Origin: Panorpa germanica
Lineage: Eukaryota > Arthropoda > Insecta > Mecoptera > Panorpidae
Reading direction: 5' to 3'
Assembly (NCBI GenBank): GCA_963678705.1
Contig: OY783220.1
Coordinates: 6,097,001 to 6,161,000 of the forward strand
Length of the DNA: 64,000 nucleotides
This document shows positions 33,978-45,689 of this stretch, piece after piece; position 1 is the first letter of the stretch, and every line of letters starts with the position of its first letter. The notes under the pieces were generated by a model. That model worked only from the letters and a program-made list of their open reading frames with translations, ran no database searches and was not told the DNA's origin. The translations under genes were made by a program, and so were the position numbers.

Positions 33978-34371
33978 TTATACCGGTTTCACACAAGAGA
34001 TACAGTTATGTTGTAAAAAAAAAAAAAAAACATGTTTTGTTTTATTTTAAAACAGTTCTGTTTTTCAAAAACAGAACTGTTCACACTGAACAGACTGGTT
34101 TTGTTTTTAGTGTTTTCCTGTGTGTCCTATAACAATTATAAACATGATAAACAACAAGTGACAAGCGCAAATGTTCACAAAAAACAAAACTGTGTATTCA
34201 AACCAAGCAGACTAAAAAACAACATCTTACGGATTCCAGATGGGAATGTGTTTTGTTTACTAAAACAGTTTTTAAAGACAAAAATGTTTTAAGAACTGTC
34301 TCTTTGGTGTAAACATTGGTGTTTTTGTTCGTGTTTTATTAAACTGTCTCTCTAGTGTGAAACCGGCATTA
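33978..34371 (+). mobile_element. Harbinger MITE, complete, TTA duplication
   Basis: The element (33981-34368, 388 bp) lies between TTA trinucleotides at 33978-33980 and 34369-34371. Ends: TACCGGTTTCACACAAGAGA and the inverse CTCTCTAGTGTGAAACCGGC. Its first ~120 bp match the transposase-bearing copy at 6762, and its whole right part matches 7891-8255. Interior non-coding; the + frame 34032-34292 is chance. The family link to the HARBI1-like relic identifies the transposase that probably moved it. Confidence 0.85.
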
Positions 34372-35311
34372 GAAAATTGTTTCTGCATTTATTAAGGAAT
34401 CAGACATGTATGTGTACTTGCAAACATGTGTGATCTAGCAAATAAAATTTCGAAAGTAATAAACAAAACAACATAATACAAATTCCGATCTAAATTCTTT
34501 CCACAAAAATAAAAGTTAAACAGCACTTCTATTGTTATCCTTCTGACTATTGTAAAAATAAAAGAATTTTAACAAAACCATATTTCAAAGAATTATAATA
34601 AACTCCATTCGTTATTGTAGTTCAAAGTGTCGCCGTCCCAATTCTATATATACAACAAAAAGGATAAATAAGTATTTAAACAGAAGACGAAGGATCCTGC
34701 TGTTGGATGCTGGGTTCTATAGGTTTGGAGCTAAATTCTTTTCAATTATAATATAAGTTAGAAACGCTCTAAACTGCACTTTGCTCTAAATGAGAGGCGC
34801 TATTCCTTCAAACACCTAACGCCAGGTAACGATTTATACAGGGGTGGAACTTGATAGGAATCTATTTTATATCGACGAGACGGTGGAGCGCGAAGTAAGT
34901 TTTTCTTAAGAAACTTAGAGAAACCAAAATATTTACTAAAGCTACCTTACGTACTCGTAAAGTTATGTAAAAAATGTTACCTAATATATATCGTTTATAA
35001 AATAGGATCATAGCTAATAGGATTAATAGAATCTTTAGAATAGGTTTCTTAAATTAGAATAGAATAGAATATTTAGACGTTATTAGAAAGGATTAAAAAA
35101 ATATAAAGCAAAAGATTTTACACAAAACTTTTAGATGAAAATATTACTAGGTTGCGTTTCCTTTGTGTTTTGCACTTTGTTAAGTTTCTACATTTCCTTT
35201 TTTCTTTGCATTTTCTGAAAGGATTAACTTCTTAATTCTCTATCACCAAAATCTCTTTCTAAAGTTACTGAAATAACTCCTACATTTGGTTCTTTCTTTA
35301 TAGTTATTGGC
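34372..35311. other. Non-coding DNA, no gene recognised
   Basis: AT-rich. A repeated TAGAATAGAATAGAATA run occurs near 35054. No gene. Confidence 0.45.
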
Positions 35312-35568
35312 TTAAACCCCATTCCCACTCACTGAGTTTTCGTATTAATTTAACGTTTTAACTTAAAATGTAAGTTTCAGTTTGCAAAATATAAAGAAAT
35401 AAAATTAATTATATTAAATACAATAATTTATATTAAATAAAGATAGTAATTTTTACAAAATAATCTATATTACTGATATACGACGTATAATTTCACAAGT
35501 TCAAAATTACATTTAAGGTTAAAACCTTAAATTAAAACTAAAAACAGTGAGTGAAAATCGGGCTTTAA
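35312..35568. mobile_element. TTAA-type MITE, short subtype E
   Basis: A 257-bp element with TTAA at both ends (35312-35315, 35565-35568) and terminal repeats TTAAACCCCATTCCCACTCA and the inverse CAGTGAGTGAAAATCGGGC. The ends match the A-D family (CATTCCCACTCACTG) but the interior is different, so this is a second subtype using the same ends. Non-coding. Confidence 0.8.
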
Positions 35569-36856
35569 AGTGTTCTAAAAGGTAGCCTTAATTCTTTAGA
35601 CATAAATAATAAAAAACCAGTGAAAATTATTGTATAAAGAAAATCCTAAATGTTGATTCTGTTACGGAATTTTTTTTATATAGTGCTACATTAGACTTGC
35701 ATCAGGAAAAGCTCCTACTATGTTGGCAGTTTTTATTGTATTGTGGCATAATACATGTAACGAATAAGTTTATGATTATAAAGGAATAAAATCAGTTCTA
35801 GGATCAGATCTAGGGATTGAACACTTAAATTTTTTCATTATATGTTACACATGATTCTAAAGAGACCTCTATTAAATATGTCAAATTCGAAGAGGGAGTG
35901 TCTATAAAGTGTAACAAGACGTGAAAAAGGGAGGAGAGAGGACTCTTAACCCTATAACATCACATCTAATCTAAAATTCGACTTTTAAAAATAATAAACG
36001 ATAATAAAAATGTTCAGTGACTAGATACAAACAATCTCGCATGGACAGTTATCTACTTAACTTCATGGCAACTATTTAAAACATAGTTTTACAACCATGA
36101 CATTTCGACAGAAGCTTTTCTTATCTATAACTCCCTTAGAGAGTGCCTGAAATCTCTATTCTTAGCACATAAGGTGGTAGGTAGTACCAGTCAGTCGTAT
36201 TGAATACTGCAAGATGCTGAGCTTTGAATTATTTAAAGATGTGCTTCTCCTCACGTATCCAACACATATTAATTATAAACTGTTACACCACGAAAATACA
36301 TCCCTGCATGGAGACGTACTTCCGAGAAGGCTGTGGTATTTCGACCACACATTTACGGAATACCTGACCGCACTAACACAATTAAAGGCAGACTGAAAGA
36401 CCGAAGACTGGAGCAACGACACTAACACACATATATATAACTTTTAAAAAATATGTATATATAAGATGCATACATAAAATATTGAAAAAGGTTTCTTCCA
36501 TAGAATCTATAAAAAAAAAAATCTATGGAAAAAAACTTTGTGAAAGAAAACAAAATCAATAATAATTTACTAATAATAACTATAGCTGGTGGAACATAAA
36601 ATGTGGTACACACTAGTGTGACATCCAACATTCATTCATAATTTAGTACACTCATGTTTAAATAACATCAACTTATGAATGAAAATATATGAATGTTTGG
36701 TGTCGCATGTTGGTACGGCAGCACATAAGCCGATTTATTTTCAATTCTCGAAAAATGTTTCTACGAAAAAATTATGGCAACACAAATATGTTTAATGCAA
36801 TTTTAGAGTTTTAGATAATTTCGAAAAGGTAAGGTAACTATATTATATGTTAATAT

Positions 36857-37066
36857 CCCAGTAAACATTTTGGAGTCACTTTGCCGTCATATTGAAAATG
36901 CGTATGATTTTTTTTGTCATAAAAGAGTTATGAAATGTCTATTTTATCGGCTACAAATGGCGAAACCACAGAAATTGGAATACAAAGGAAGATGCGAACT
37001 ATAATTAAAGCGCAATAGCGAAAGAAACGTCACAAAACAAGACACTTCATCAAATTGTTTACTGGG
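36857..37066. mobile_element. Short MITE, CCCAGTAAACA ends
   Basis: About 210 bp bounded by CCCAGTAAACATTTTGG and the inverse CAAATTGTTTACTGGG. The CCCAG start resembles the 10568 and 27357 elements. The interior is slightly GC-richer than the flanks. Target duplication unresolved. Confidence 0.55.
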
Positions 37067-37661
37067 ATACGTACCATCAAAATAACAATCCATAATTAAA
37101 GTGAATTATGTAACATTCACGTAATTCACGCCGTAACGTATATTGTCAATATTACGTAAAAGTTATGTTTGTGTTTAGGAGTGGGCAGTCTACTGTAAAT
37201 CGTGATTGGAAGTGTCGTGGTCACCTAATAATTAAAGAAAAGATAAAGCAAAAATTATCATAATACTAAATTACATCTTACGCTAAAAATTGTATTGTCA
37301 ATATACAATAACTTGTGACCGACGTTTTGCCCCATTCAAAAATATTTGCATTTCAAGTGTTTCATATAATATACACATGGCAATAATATCAAAATATAGT
37401 AAGCTCTCTTTAATCCGGCATAATATACTTCGGTACAAATTGAGCAGTTTCCTTTTCTGTATAGTTACAAAATTAATTAAAATCGATAAAAGTGTGATTT
37501 CAATCACATAAATATTCAGTGTTTAACTAAATTTTGTACTCTTCATGTTATCTTTTAATTACTGCACTTGCGAGAATGACGAAATGAAACTTTGGGTATT
37601 TATCTAAAAAGACTTATATTTGGTATGTCCATCAATCGCTAATCCTGTACGACCATAGTAC

Positions 37662-37673
37662 TGACGTCACGTG
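37662..37673. promoter_or_regulatory. Overlapping CRE and E-box
   Basis: TGACGTCACGTG combines the full cAMP response element TGACGTCA (37662-37669) with the E-box CACGTG (37668-37673). Both are palindromic sites for bZIP and bHLH factors. A 17-codon GC-rich frame begins 130 bp downstream. Function is inferred from the motif only. Confidence 0.3.
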
Positions 37674-37804
37674 CAGGGAAGCTACTGTATTTAATGTTAT
37701 ATAAACAATCAAAAATCTCAAAAAATGTCAGCAACTGGTGATTTTAGAAACTGACATATTTTTACTATTTCAAGATCTCATCAGAAATAATTTATAGGTT
37801 AAAT

Positions 37805-37858
37805 ATGTTTGGACCAGATGAGCCTAGGACCTCCGAAGCCGTCACGTCTTCGACATAA
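37805..37858 (+). other. Very short GC-rich frame (17 codons)
   Basis: ATG to TAA encoding MFGPDEPRTSEAVTSST. Its base composition is unlike the AT-rich flanks. Too short to call as a gene; it could be a small peptide frame, part of an exon or chance. Confidence 0.12.
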
Positions 37859-38605
37859 TGGAACTTAGTAGTACGAACACAATGCTAGTACGAAAACGTC
37901 AACGATATAATTTTGTTAAAAAAACAGGCTTACGTTTAAAAAAAATTTCATCATAAAAGCTTGAAAAGTTAACGACTTATTGCATAACTGCATACGAAGT
38001 GTGAAACGATATAAACCTTCAAAAAGATAGTTATATGAAAATCCATATATCAAATAAAACATAATAATTCAAATTTTAAGTGCAATTCAAGATAGATATA
38101 TTTGTATCTCTTTAAGATATATATACTCCTATTATTCACTATCAATCTTAAACCGTGTATAAATCTTTTACAGAAAGTAACTCGTAACAGATATTTTAAA
38201 ATTTTCCACATCATTCAAGAAATAATTCGGTTTGTTGGATGGATCTAAAGATCTACATATAAAACTATTGATGGTGATGATATCCCATCGACCCCGGACT
38301 GCAACAGCTTGTTTTATATAGTATAATGTGTTAAGATGATATTTTATATAAAACTTTCGTTATTATACTTGAATTCTGTGAACATAGCGCCACGGGGGTC
38401 TCATAGATATTTCTCCAGAGATTGTTACAGGATACGCACCCCCAATTTACAGGAATCTTACCAATTTACAATAAAAGGAAAGCAAAGCACATCTAATAAA
38501 ATTGTTTTTTACATATACATATAATTGTTAGGATTGTTTAAATTATAATTCTTAAATCGGACGTTTATTTTAAAAGAGAAGCAAGCATATGTAGTTATCA
38601 TGAGA

Positions 38606-38830
38606 TATAGAGTCTTTCAAGAAGAGCTGTCATTTTAAGGTTTTCATCAGAAAATTAACCGAAGAACGCAATATTTTCGTGCAAAGTGATAATATTTTTA
38701 TTGTAATCCAAAGTACAAAACTTTGAGGTTAGTAATGGAACACCCAAATGTCATCGCAATGACGGTTGTATCGTGACAGTTCAAAATTATGTTATATTTA
38801 AAATGATAGCTCATGTTGAAAGACCCTATA
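38606..38830. mobile_element. AAGAGCGGTC-family MITE, copy 2
   Basis: A 225-bp element with ends TATAGAGTCTTTCAAGAAGA..GCTGTCATTTTA and the inverse TAAAATGATAGCTCATGTTG..AAAGACCCTATA. It is collinear with copy 1 but has about 25 bp more in the right interior. Confidence 0.8.
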
Positions 38831-40687
38831 TTTAAGTGATTGTTTTAATACGTGCATAAGGACAGCGAAATTGTGATGTTAAATAATGTAAATCTAACGT
38901 AACTAGGTAAATTAACTAATTTTGCATCTGAATTTCCATATGCTAAATATTAGGGATCAGAAAAAGGCTTGTGAATATATTTTTCCTAATTTTTGATATA
39001 GTTTAGCTATTTACAGTTTAAATTCTTCTTTCTTAGCCGTATTTCACGTCGCGAAACAATTGTCCACTAATAAGTGATCATTTTTATCTTTCTCTGTTCA
39101 CAACTTTCATAATATCGAATCTTTATGTACTTCACGAACCAGCTATAAACAGTAATATTTTTTAATCTTAATTTTTAAGTATGGTGAGAATAATAAAGTT
39201 GATAGATGCCCTAAAAAGAACCCGTAAATAATTTAGAGCGGAAGCTTTCATGATATTCTTTGACTATCGCTTTCCTAAAAAATATTAATTTTATCATTCA
39301 AAAATTGTCCTATTTCGAATGAATTTTTAATTTTCTACAACAAATTTTCAGAGGAGAAATCTTTTAAAACAGGGTCCAGTCTTCACTTTAGTTAGCGTAA
39401 GTATGATAAGAGTATTTAACTATCTATATTCTTTAGTTTTAAAAATTAACTATATTTATTAATTACCTATAATTAATAAAACTAAAAATCTCTCCTGAAT
39501 AACGTTGTCATATAGATTTTGAAGTTAAAAGATTTTAACAATTAAGACAAAATGTAATGCAAATGATTATATTCCTACGTTTTTAAATAAAGAAAAATAT
39601 ACCTATAAAAGAGATTTCTCTTTACCAAAAATACAATTCTATTTTCCTTATAGTAAAAATAGCATTGAACAAAAAATATATTTCCATTTTTAGTTTTGTG
39701 TTTCTGAAATAATTCAATGAGTCATTTGTTGTGAAGCAGTTTGCATTGATAAAGAAGTTATATGACTGTTGGCTAGAATAATAAAATTATCAAAAGTGGG
39801 TTTATTTTTAGAAGCAAAATTCTTAGAACAATTTCAGATATGTTTCAAACTAAACATACCGTTTATAAATCAATAATATATTAATAACAATTCCAGAAAA
39901 TCTTTCAATTTTAATTTAAGAAAATTTAAGTTAAATTTATTTTTGTTTTATAGTATTCTTCAAAGAGTGATAAAAGTTCTGCAGCATGTCAGTTGTAATT
40001 TTTCGAGTCGAAATAAAAATATTGACAACTCCAAAATAAACGAATGACAATAAATACATGATATAAAATTTTCCACAATTGATTTTCTTTGTTGTATTTG
40101 ATAATCGTATCTGGGAGTTCGTATATTATTGGGTTACAATACTACACGAGCATGGAATAGCATGAGTGTACCCATACCCTTTAGAATCGACAGTTAATGT
40201 GAAAAATCGATTTAAACCGAAAAATAATTTAAAGTGTTACCGTAAAAGTGGAGTACCATTAGGGTTACATATAGAAAAACCTATATATCTGTCACTGTAG
40301 TCAATCACATTTTTTGTTGGAAGTAAATAAAATTAAATATTAATGTATGTACTTTAAAATAGGGGTGTGAATGAAATGTAAAATATCGAAGACGAAATAT
40401 CGATAGTTTTGGTACCGTTGTTATACTGGTCTGGTCTGGTATACAAAACGGGATAGTTTAATTGAAAAGTAACCATGTACTAAATGGGAATTCTAAGAGA
40501 AATAAGTGGTCTTCAAAGTTTTCGCACTAATTTTCTGGTAAGACAAAAACTATTCTTTCAGAAAATTGATAGCAGAATTTTACATTTATTACATTTACAG
40601 TTTTCAGTATAGTAAAAATTTATTTATAGTAAAAACGATTTTAACTAAACTACGAGTATATTTATATTGTAAAAACACTAATTATAA
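38831..40687. other. Non-coding DNA, no gene recognised
   Basis: AT-rich, no repeat or exon recognised. Confidence 0.45.
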
Positions 40688-40707
40688 TCGATTTCAATAT
40701 ATTGTAC
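40688..40707 (+). repeat. LINE target duplication, left
   Basis: 20 bp, identical to 41221-41240. Confidence 0.9.
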
Positions 40708-41220
40708 CAATATATTTCAATATATTATACTCTACAATACCGTGTAATTATTGAAATGTAAGCTATAAGGCAAATGTAAGGTATAGATTGCTCCAAATTT
40801 TTATATATCCAAATTTAAGTAAGAAGAGATGGTTTAGAAATGAGTCCCGCAAAATTATATCAACTATAATCAGAATTAAAAGTAATCATTGCAAAACTCC
40901 AGCTCACCTGTACAAAATTAATATTAAATCTGACGATAGATGTCAATGGGGTGAAGAAGGAACTTTGGATCGTATTATATTTGAATGCATAAATTATAGT
41001 TTAGAAAGATCAAAATTCAATAGTGATATATTAGATGTGATTAAAACTTTTCCTGTTAATACTAAATTTTTGTTAAGTGATTCAAAATTAATTAATGAAT
41101 TATTGAAATATTTAGAAATTTGTAAAATTGAATTATAAAAGATGTATAAAAAATGTTTGATGGTGGCTATGACGAAAGAAAGTCAAGGCAAATAAGTAAA
41201 TAAATATAACAAAAAAAAAA
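40708..41220 (+). mobile_element. 5'-truncated LINE with 20-bp target duplication
   Basis: A 513-bp insertion ending in an AATAAA (about 41198) and a pure A10 tail (41211-41220). It is bounded by perfect 20-bp direct repeats, TCGATTTCAATATATTGTAC, at 40688-40707 and 41221-41240. A poly(A) tail, a long target duplication and loss of the 5' part are the hallmarks of target-primed reverse transcription. The first ~45 bp (40708-40750) repeat the ATATATTTCAATATATT pattern of the target and may be filler made during 5' joining. The exact duplication indicates a fairly recent insertion. Confidence 0.9.
40788..41138 (+). pseudogene. LINE ORF2 C-terminal fragment, 116 aa
   Basis: An open frame matching the C-terminal end of an RNase H-bearing LINE ORF2 (I/Jockey-like). 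Visible motifs: a WFRNES..ISTIIRIKSNH segment equal to the family's I-x-R-[LI]-[RK]-x-x-H stretch, then PAHLYKINI, then CQWGEEGTLDRIIFEC, the C-x-x-G-x-E-x-T-x-x-H-x-x-x-x-C finger. The usual histidine of that finger is replaced by arginine. Endonuclease and reverse transcriptase are missing because the copy is 5'-truncated. The ATG is internal to the parent protein, so this is a remnant and not an independent gene. A 72-bp 3' untranslated region with TGGTGGCTATGACGAAAGAA follows. Confidence 0.8.
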
Positions 41221-41240
41221 TCGATTTCAATATATTGTAC
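41221..41240 (+). repeat. LINE target duplication, right
   Basis: 20 bp, identical to 40688-40707, directly after the A10 tail. Confidence 0.9.
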
Positions 41241-41696
41241 ATTGTAAAATTAAAAAAATTGAAGAATATATTAATAAAATAACACAAAATTAATTTAGAC
41301 CCAATCTCTAAGAAATCTATATAAAGAATCTGATCTAATCTAGTTTTTTATTATTATTATATGACGTTATGGCTTTAACCTTATATAAGTTTCAAGGACC
41401 TTTTATAATGGCTCAGAATTATAGTCTAGCCTGCACTGAACTGCACGATATTCTTGAACAATTAAAAAAGGAGTAAAGAAACTAAAACACAAAGATTTCT
41501 TAAATATATTAGAAAGGTAAAATAATCTCTTCTAAACACTAAACGTAAACTTATGTATTATTTAACATAATATCTTTTTACTTAACCCAGGTAGTATGTA
41601 ACAAAAGGTACCTGTTACGTAAACGATATTATCTAATATGTACCGTGTTATAACCTCCTTTATTCCTTCTTGAAAAACACTTTTACGTTCTGCGCA
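41241..41696. other. Non-coding DNA, no gene recognised
   Basis: AT-rich spacer between the LINE insertion and the next MITE. Confidence 0.45.
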
Positions 41697-42070
41697 TTAA
41701 GCCTCATTCCCACTCACTGTTTTGATATTTAATTTACTGTTTTTATTTAATATTGTAATCTAGATTTTAGGTTTTCCTTTAAGCATTCTTTTTCACATTT
41801 GTGTTTTAATTTAAGTTAAGTTAATTTAGTTGGTGTATATGCATTGTTAGTAATATAAATTTTTACAGTTCGACAAAATTGTATGTGAAATAATTAAAAT
41901 TGCTATTTTTCATAACAATTATTAAATAGTTTTCTCTTCTATATTTTTCAAAAACTGTCATTAAACTTTTTTTAAATATAAATTCTACTGCATTTTGACA
42001 GATTGTCACATTTTGGAGGTTATAATATAATATAGTTTTTCTTAATTTAATATTTTTAATTTAAAACATT
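41697..42070 (-). mobile_element. TTAA-type MITE, copy C (inverted)
   Basis: Begins TTAAGCCTCATTCCCACTCA (41697 on) and is collinear on the minus strand with copies A, B and D. Shared blocks include AATCTAGATTTTAGGTTTTC, GCATTGTTAGTAATATAAAT and ATTGTCACATTTTGGAGG. The far terminal repeat is not recognisable; similarity fades at about 42066. Non-coding. Confidence 0.78.
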
Positions 42071-42808
42071 GGACCTTGTAAGGTTCTAAAAAAACTAAGA
42101 AAACTTAAAAAATAAATTAAATTAAAAATGATACTGTGACCATGCGTATTGCCATATGCTAAACAATTTAAATTAAATTAAAGCAGTAAATCGAAATGAT
42201 ACTTAAGGCTTTTAGATTAGCCATTATTTAGATTAATAATTATCATAGCGTTTGGCATAAGTAAAATATTACATATCTTGCATGGTAATATTCATGTTTT
42301 GAGTAACTGCCAAAAGTGGCCTACAATATCTTAATCCGACCCTGTACATACTATATATATAATTGGTTTACGTCTTGACAATAGTAAGGCGATACGAACA
42401 GATTAATATTAACCCCACATGCTGACATCAATTCAGGTTAAGAATACCCTTTTTTTAGGTGGACCCATTTATAATGAGGTATTTCCGTTCCATATTTTAG
42501 ATGGGTAATGCCAATATAATGATATTTTTACACATGGTTCCAAACAGAATAAGACACAACCTTAATTTGTTGTGTTGGTAATATATCATATTAATAACAA
42601 GGTTGTTTAGAACAAGAGCTTAATACTAGGGTTAGATTTACGGTTTAGGTTTACTCTCTCATAGTAATTATTAGAAAATGTAGTCCATACTGATTAATTA
42701 GCTATTAATGATTAAGATCGTTTTTGAATGTAGGTAGTTCAACATATGTAGACTAAAAGTGTATATCATTAGAAGACGATTATGTAAAAAGTTTTTGGGT
42801 GTGCCCAA
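42071..42808. other. Non-coding DNA, no gene recognised
   Basis: AT-rich spacer; no structure recognised. Confidence 0.45.
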
Positions 42809-43361
42809 TGGGCTTGTGTCCTAATTTTTTAGTGGTCAATTTTTCAATTGTTGATTGAAATTGATGTTATTAAATGTGTATTGGCGTGTCTATTTTATTA
42901 AATATCTAAATATTGACCGAGATATAGCAATTAAAAGTTTGAATTGTAGTTTTAGCGCTAGAAATGGTCGACCATAATTGTATGTTTTGTAGCTGTTGGT
43001 AGTCGAAATAGTCAAGTCAAAGAATAGTAAGTTTTTATTTTATTTAACCCTACTAAGGCAGACATAATATTGAAATTTTATTGTTCCTTGAAATAGAAGT
43101 AAATAATATTTGATATTTTTATATATAAATACATATAGCAGAGATTTATGAGCTGTAAGGTTGGCAGCGGTTGTGATGTCACATGTATTTGGAATGTGTA
43201 CAACGTTGAATCCCTTTAATAATTAAAGAGACAAAATGACTTTTTTAATTGTTAATATCTCTTGAAATATAAGGAGTTATTAAAAAATAATTGAACATTT
43301 GAGGTTCTAGTAACCCACTTTATCCATATATAGTACACTTCTATAGAAATTAAGACATAGG
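42809..43361 (+). mobile_element. TGGGCTTGTG-family MITE, copy 2
   Basis: Starts TGGGCTTGTGTCCTAATTTT and runs collinear, in opposite orientation, with 62380-63006. Shared blocks: TATTGGCGTGTCTATTTTAT, AGGCAGACATAATATTGAAA, TAGCAGAGATTTATGAGCTG and AAGAGACAAAATGAC. It ends at TTAAGACATAGG, about 14 bp before the inverted terminus that copy 3 retains, so its right end is clipped. Non-coding. Confidence 0.8.
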
Positions 43362-43799
43362 AATTGAGTTAGAATAAAAAACTTGGAATTTATGAAATTG
43401 GAATAACAAAAATTTAATATTGAATTTTAATGTATTTTTAGTTAAAAAATAGAATGTTTTGTGTATAACAATAGAACGAAGTTAGTTACAAAAAGCACCT
43501 CATTCTATAAGTGACAGGTACATGGATCTTAAAATATAAAGTAGCTGAAAATAGTTATAATTTTTAATTGTTTTTTGTCTTGTGAAAAATCAATTCAATT
43601 TTACTCTTCAAAATTTGTTAGCAATCGATGTCGAACTATTCAAATTATAATTAATTATCGAGGTAGATAGGATAAGTATATTGATCCCATGTTGCAAGTA
43701 TTTGCATCAAATCAAAGCAGATACAAAACATCAGGAATGAAATAAAAGCAAGAACAGGCAGTAATATTCATTTGGTTATACATTCGTATGGTTAGCGGT
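43362..43799. other. Non-coding DNA, no gene recognised
   Basis: AT-rich spacer. Confidence 0.45.
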
Positions 43800-44115
43800 A
43801 GTTCAGTTGTTGTTGTTGTTGTTCCTTCCCAGTCATGGCATAAGCTCACCAGTTCTGCTACACACAGAATAGCAACTAACAGACGATTATGGGATCTGAG
43901 ATGCTTGTGATGCAGCAATGCAATGCCATGCTATGCCATCATGCCTGGCGGTGTACAGTGTGCGGTGTTGTGTTGTTTGTTAGTTAAAGATTCTGTTTTC
44001 TCTGTGTGTTGTAGTTCTCTCTGTTATATGTGGACTCATGGAGCCTTTGCGCTGTGGCCGGTCCGTCCCTATTTCTTGGAAATGTGTCGGGCGGCCAATG
44101 CTCAAAGATGAACCT
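43800..44115. promoter_or_regulatory. GC-richer, TG-rich island
   Basis: A stretch markedly less AT-rich than its flanks. It begins with a GTT trinucleotide run (about 43807-43821), continues with GCAATGCCATGCTATGCC, a GTGTACAGTGTGCGGTG segment, and CTGTGGCCGGTCCGTCCC. It then passes into an extended TA microsatellite. A 62-codon frame (43923-44111) crosses it but its cysteine-rich translation matches nothing I know, and no splice-bounded exon was defined. It could be a promoter/5' UTR region or a decayed exon. Confidence 0.25.
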
Positions 44116-44202
44116 CACTCTCTTGCAAGAGCATAATATGTGAATGTATATATACATATGCGTATATATACTATATATCGGATAAGATTATATATTTTTA
44201 TT

Positions 44203-44208
<6 letters not shown>

Positions 44209-44256
<48 letters not shown>
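44209..44256. repeat. (TA)n microsatellite, about 23 units
   Basis: An uninterrupted TA run of roughly 46 bases, with imperfect TA-rich sequence for about 60 bp on both sides (44140-44290). Confidence 0.9.
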
Positions 44257-44259
<3 letters not shown>

Positions 44260-44829
44260 TTATATGTATTTCTGTGTATATATATGGTTAAGAGGAGTAG
44301 AAGTATGCTCGTAGTTTAGTGTAGTGTGGCTGTTATATGCATTCCAAGACGGGGCCGAATGTTTATAAGTCGTATCTTAAAGATGTGTCAAATTCTATCA
44401 AAATATTGTATATGATGAACTTCTAATAACAAGTATAATTTAAATGTTTTTATCTGGGACAGGGTGTTTGTGTCATACCATTTATAATTATACATTAAAA
44501 AAAACAGTCTGTGGCTCAGATTTAAGACTAATGCATTATCAGTTAACCATGTACTTGAATTAAAACTTGTTAACTTGCTACAAGCTAATTTCAACATCAC
44601 TTTCTACCCGAATAAGAGAAGTTTATGAAAATGACTTTATGAAACGCTCTGGCTACATCTGGGGAAAATATAACTCTTAAATTAGCTTCTACTACGCTTG
44701 TAAGTTGAATATTGCAGACTGTGTTACATTTTCTATTTGAGAGTGAGAAAATGAACCTTGGAATTGGCTTGTTGCAAGCATGAAAATCTTTATTAAAATC
44801 CACTAATTGTGCGCTAGAAATCCTATGAA
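44257..44829. other. Non-coding DNA, no gene recognised
   Basis: AT-rich. Minus-strand frames at 44388-44600 and 44597-44902 have no recognisable domain. Confidence 0.45.
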
Positions 44830-45551
44830 TTAAGGGGGTTCTCTCGTATGATGAGTTCAAAAAATCGATTTTCTTTTCTTGCATAAATTTATTCCTTAAC
44901 ATTTGTAGAATATGCTGGTAGTGATTTTAAAAAATTCAAAATCGTTATAAAGACACAGCAGTTAGAAGAAGCAGATGTTCGGAGCACGTAGTTGAGTGGT
45001 AGGAACTTTAAACGCGGTTTTCTGAAAACTGTGTTTTTCAAATTTCTCGAGAACGGTTTCATCGATTCAATTAAAATGTATAGGATAGACTCAGCACATG
45101 TACACCACGCACGGAATGAACTTAAATCTTCCAAAAATTCCGAGGATTTCTAATTATTTCGAAATGAAAAAGTGAAAAAAAAATCATGAAATTGGAAACT
45201 TTTTTTTTCAAAAGTCTGCCAAAAAACCTAATTTTCAATATTTTAAAATGATTCTAGTTCATTCCATGCATTTTGGTCTATAGATAAAAACGCCGCTTTT
45301 TTCATTCTTTTTGATGAGCCAATTTGCCAAAATCGTGGAGGAAGTCAGCGCCCTTTTTTTAGGCAGGTGTCTTCAGAGTGGTACAGCATACGTTCTAATG
45401 AAAATTTTTACATGAAATTTGTTTTATATATTTTTTAAATAATAATAGATAACTGATAAAAATCTCAAAGTTCTATCTTTTCATTGGACGTCAAAACAGA
45501 TTCTCAAAAAATTCTTAAAAAACAGGCCGTCACACGTGAGAACACCCTTAA
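44830..45551. mobile_element. TTAA-flanked element, GGGGGTTCTC ends
   Basis: A 722-bp element with TTAA at both borders (44830-44833, 45548-45551). Ends: TTAAGGGGGTTCTCTCGTAT and the inverse CACGTGAGAACACCCTTAA. The interior has CTCGAGAACGGTTTCATCGA and no transposase frame (44889-45134 minus is chance). It is close to the 20236-20995 element in size, target and end style but not in interior, so the two are probably distant families moved by the same kind of TTAA-specific transposase. Confidence 0.75.
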
Positions 45552-45689
45552 GGATAATAGACAATTCGAATTAAGAACAAAAGTACATAAACTTATAAAA
45601 AGAAAACATTTAAAATTCGTCTATATAAAGACAAGATTTTGCATAAATATTTAGAACAGATTAAATACATAAGGTAAATTCTTAAAGGA

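Larger units (their letters stand above)
35569..38605. other. Non-coding DNA with one MITE and a CRE/E-box
   Basis: Besides the items at 36857, 37662 and 37805, frames at 36214-36396 (+), 36422-36631 (-) and 37290-37511 (both strands) have no recognisable domain. No exon could be supported. Confidence 0.45.

Noticed and set aside
36214-36396. 60-codon + frame with a slightly retroelement-like sequence
   Set aside because: No conserved LINE or LTR motif could be found and no repeat boundaries are present.
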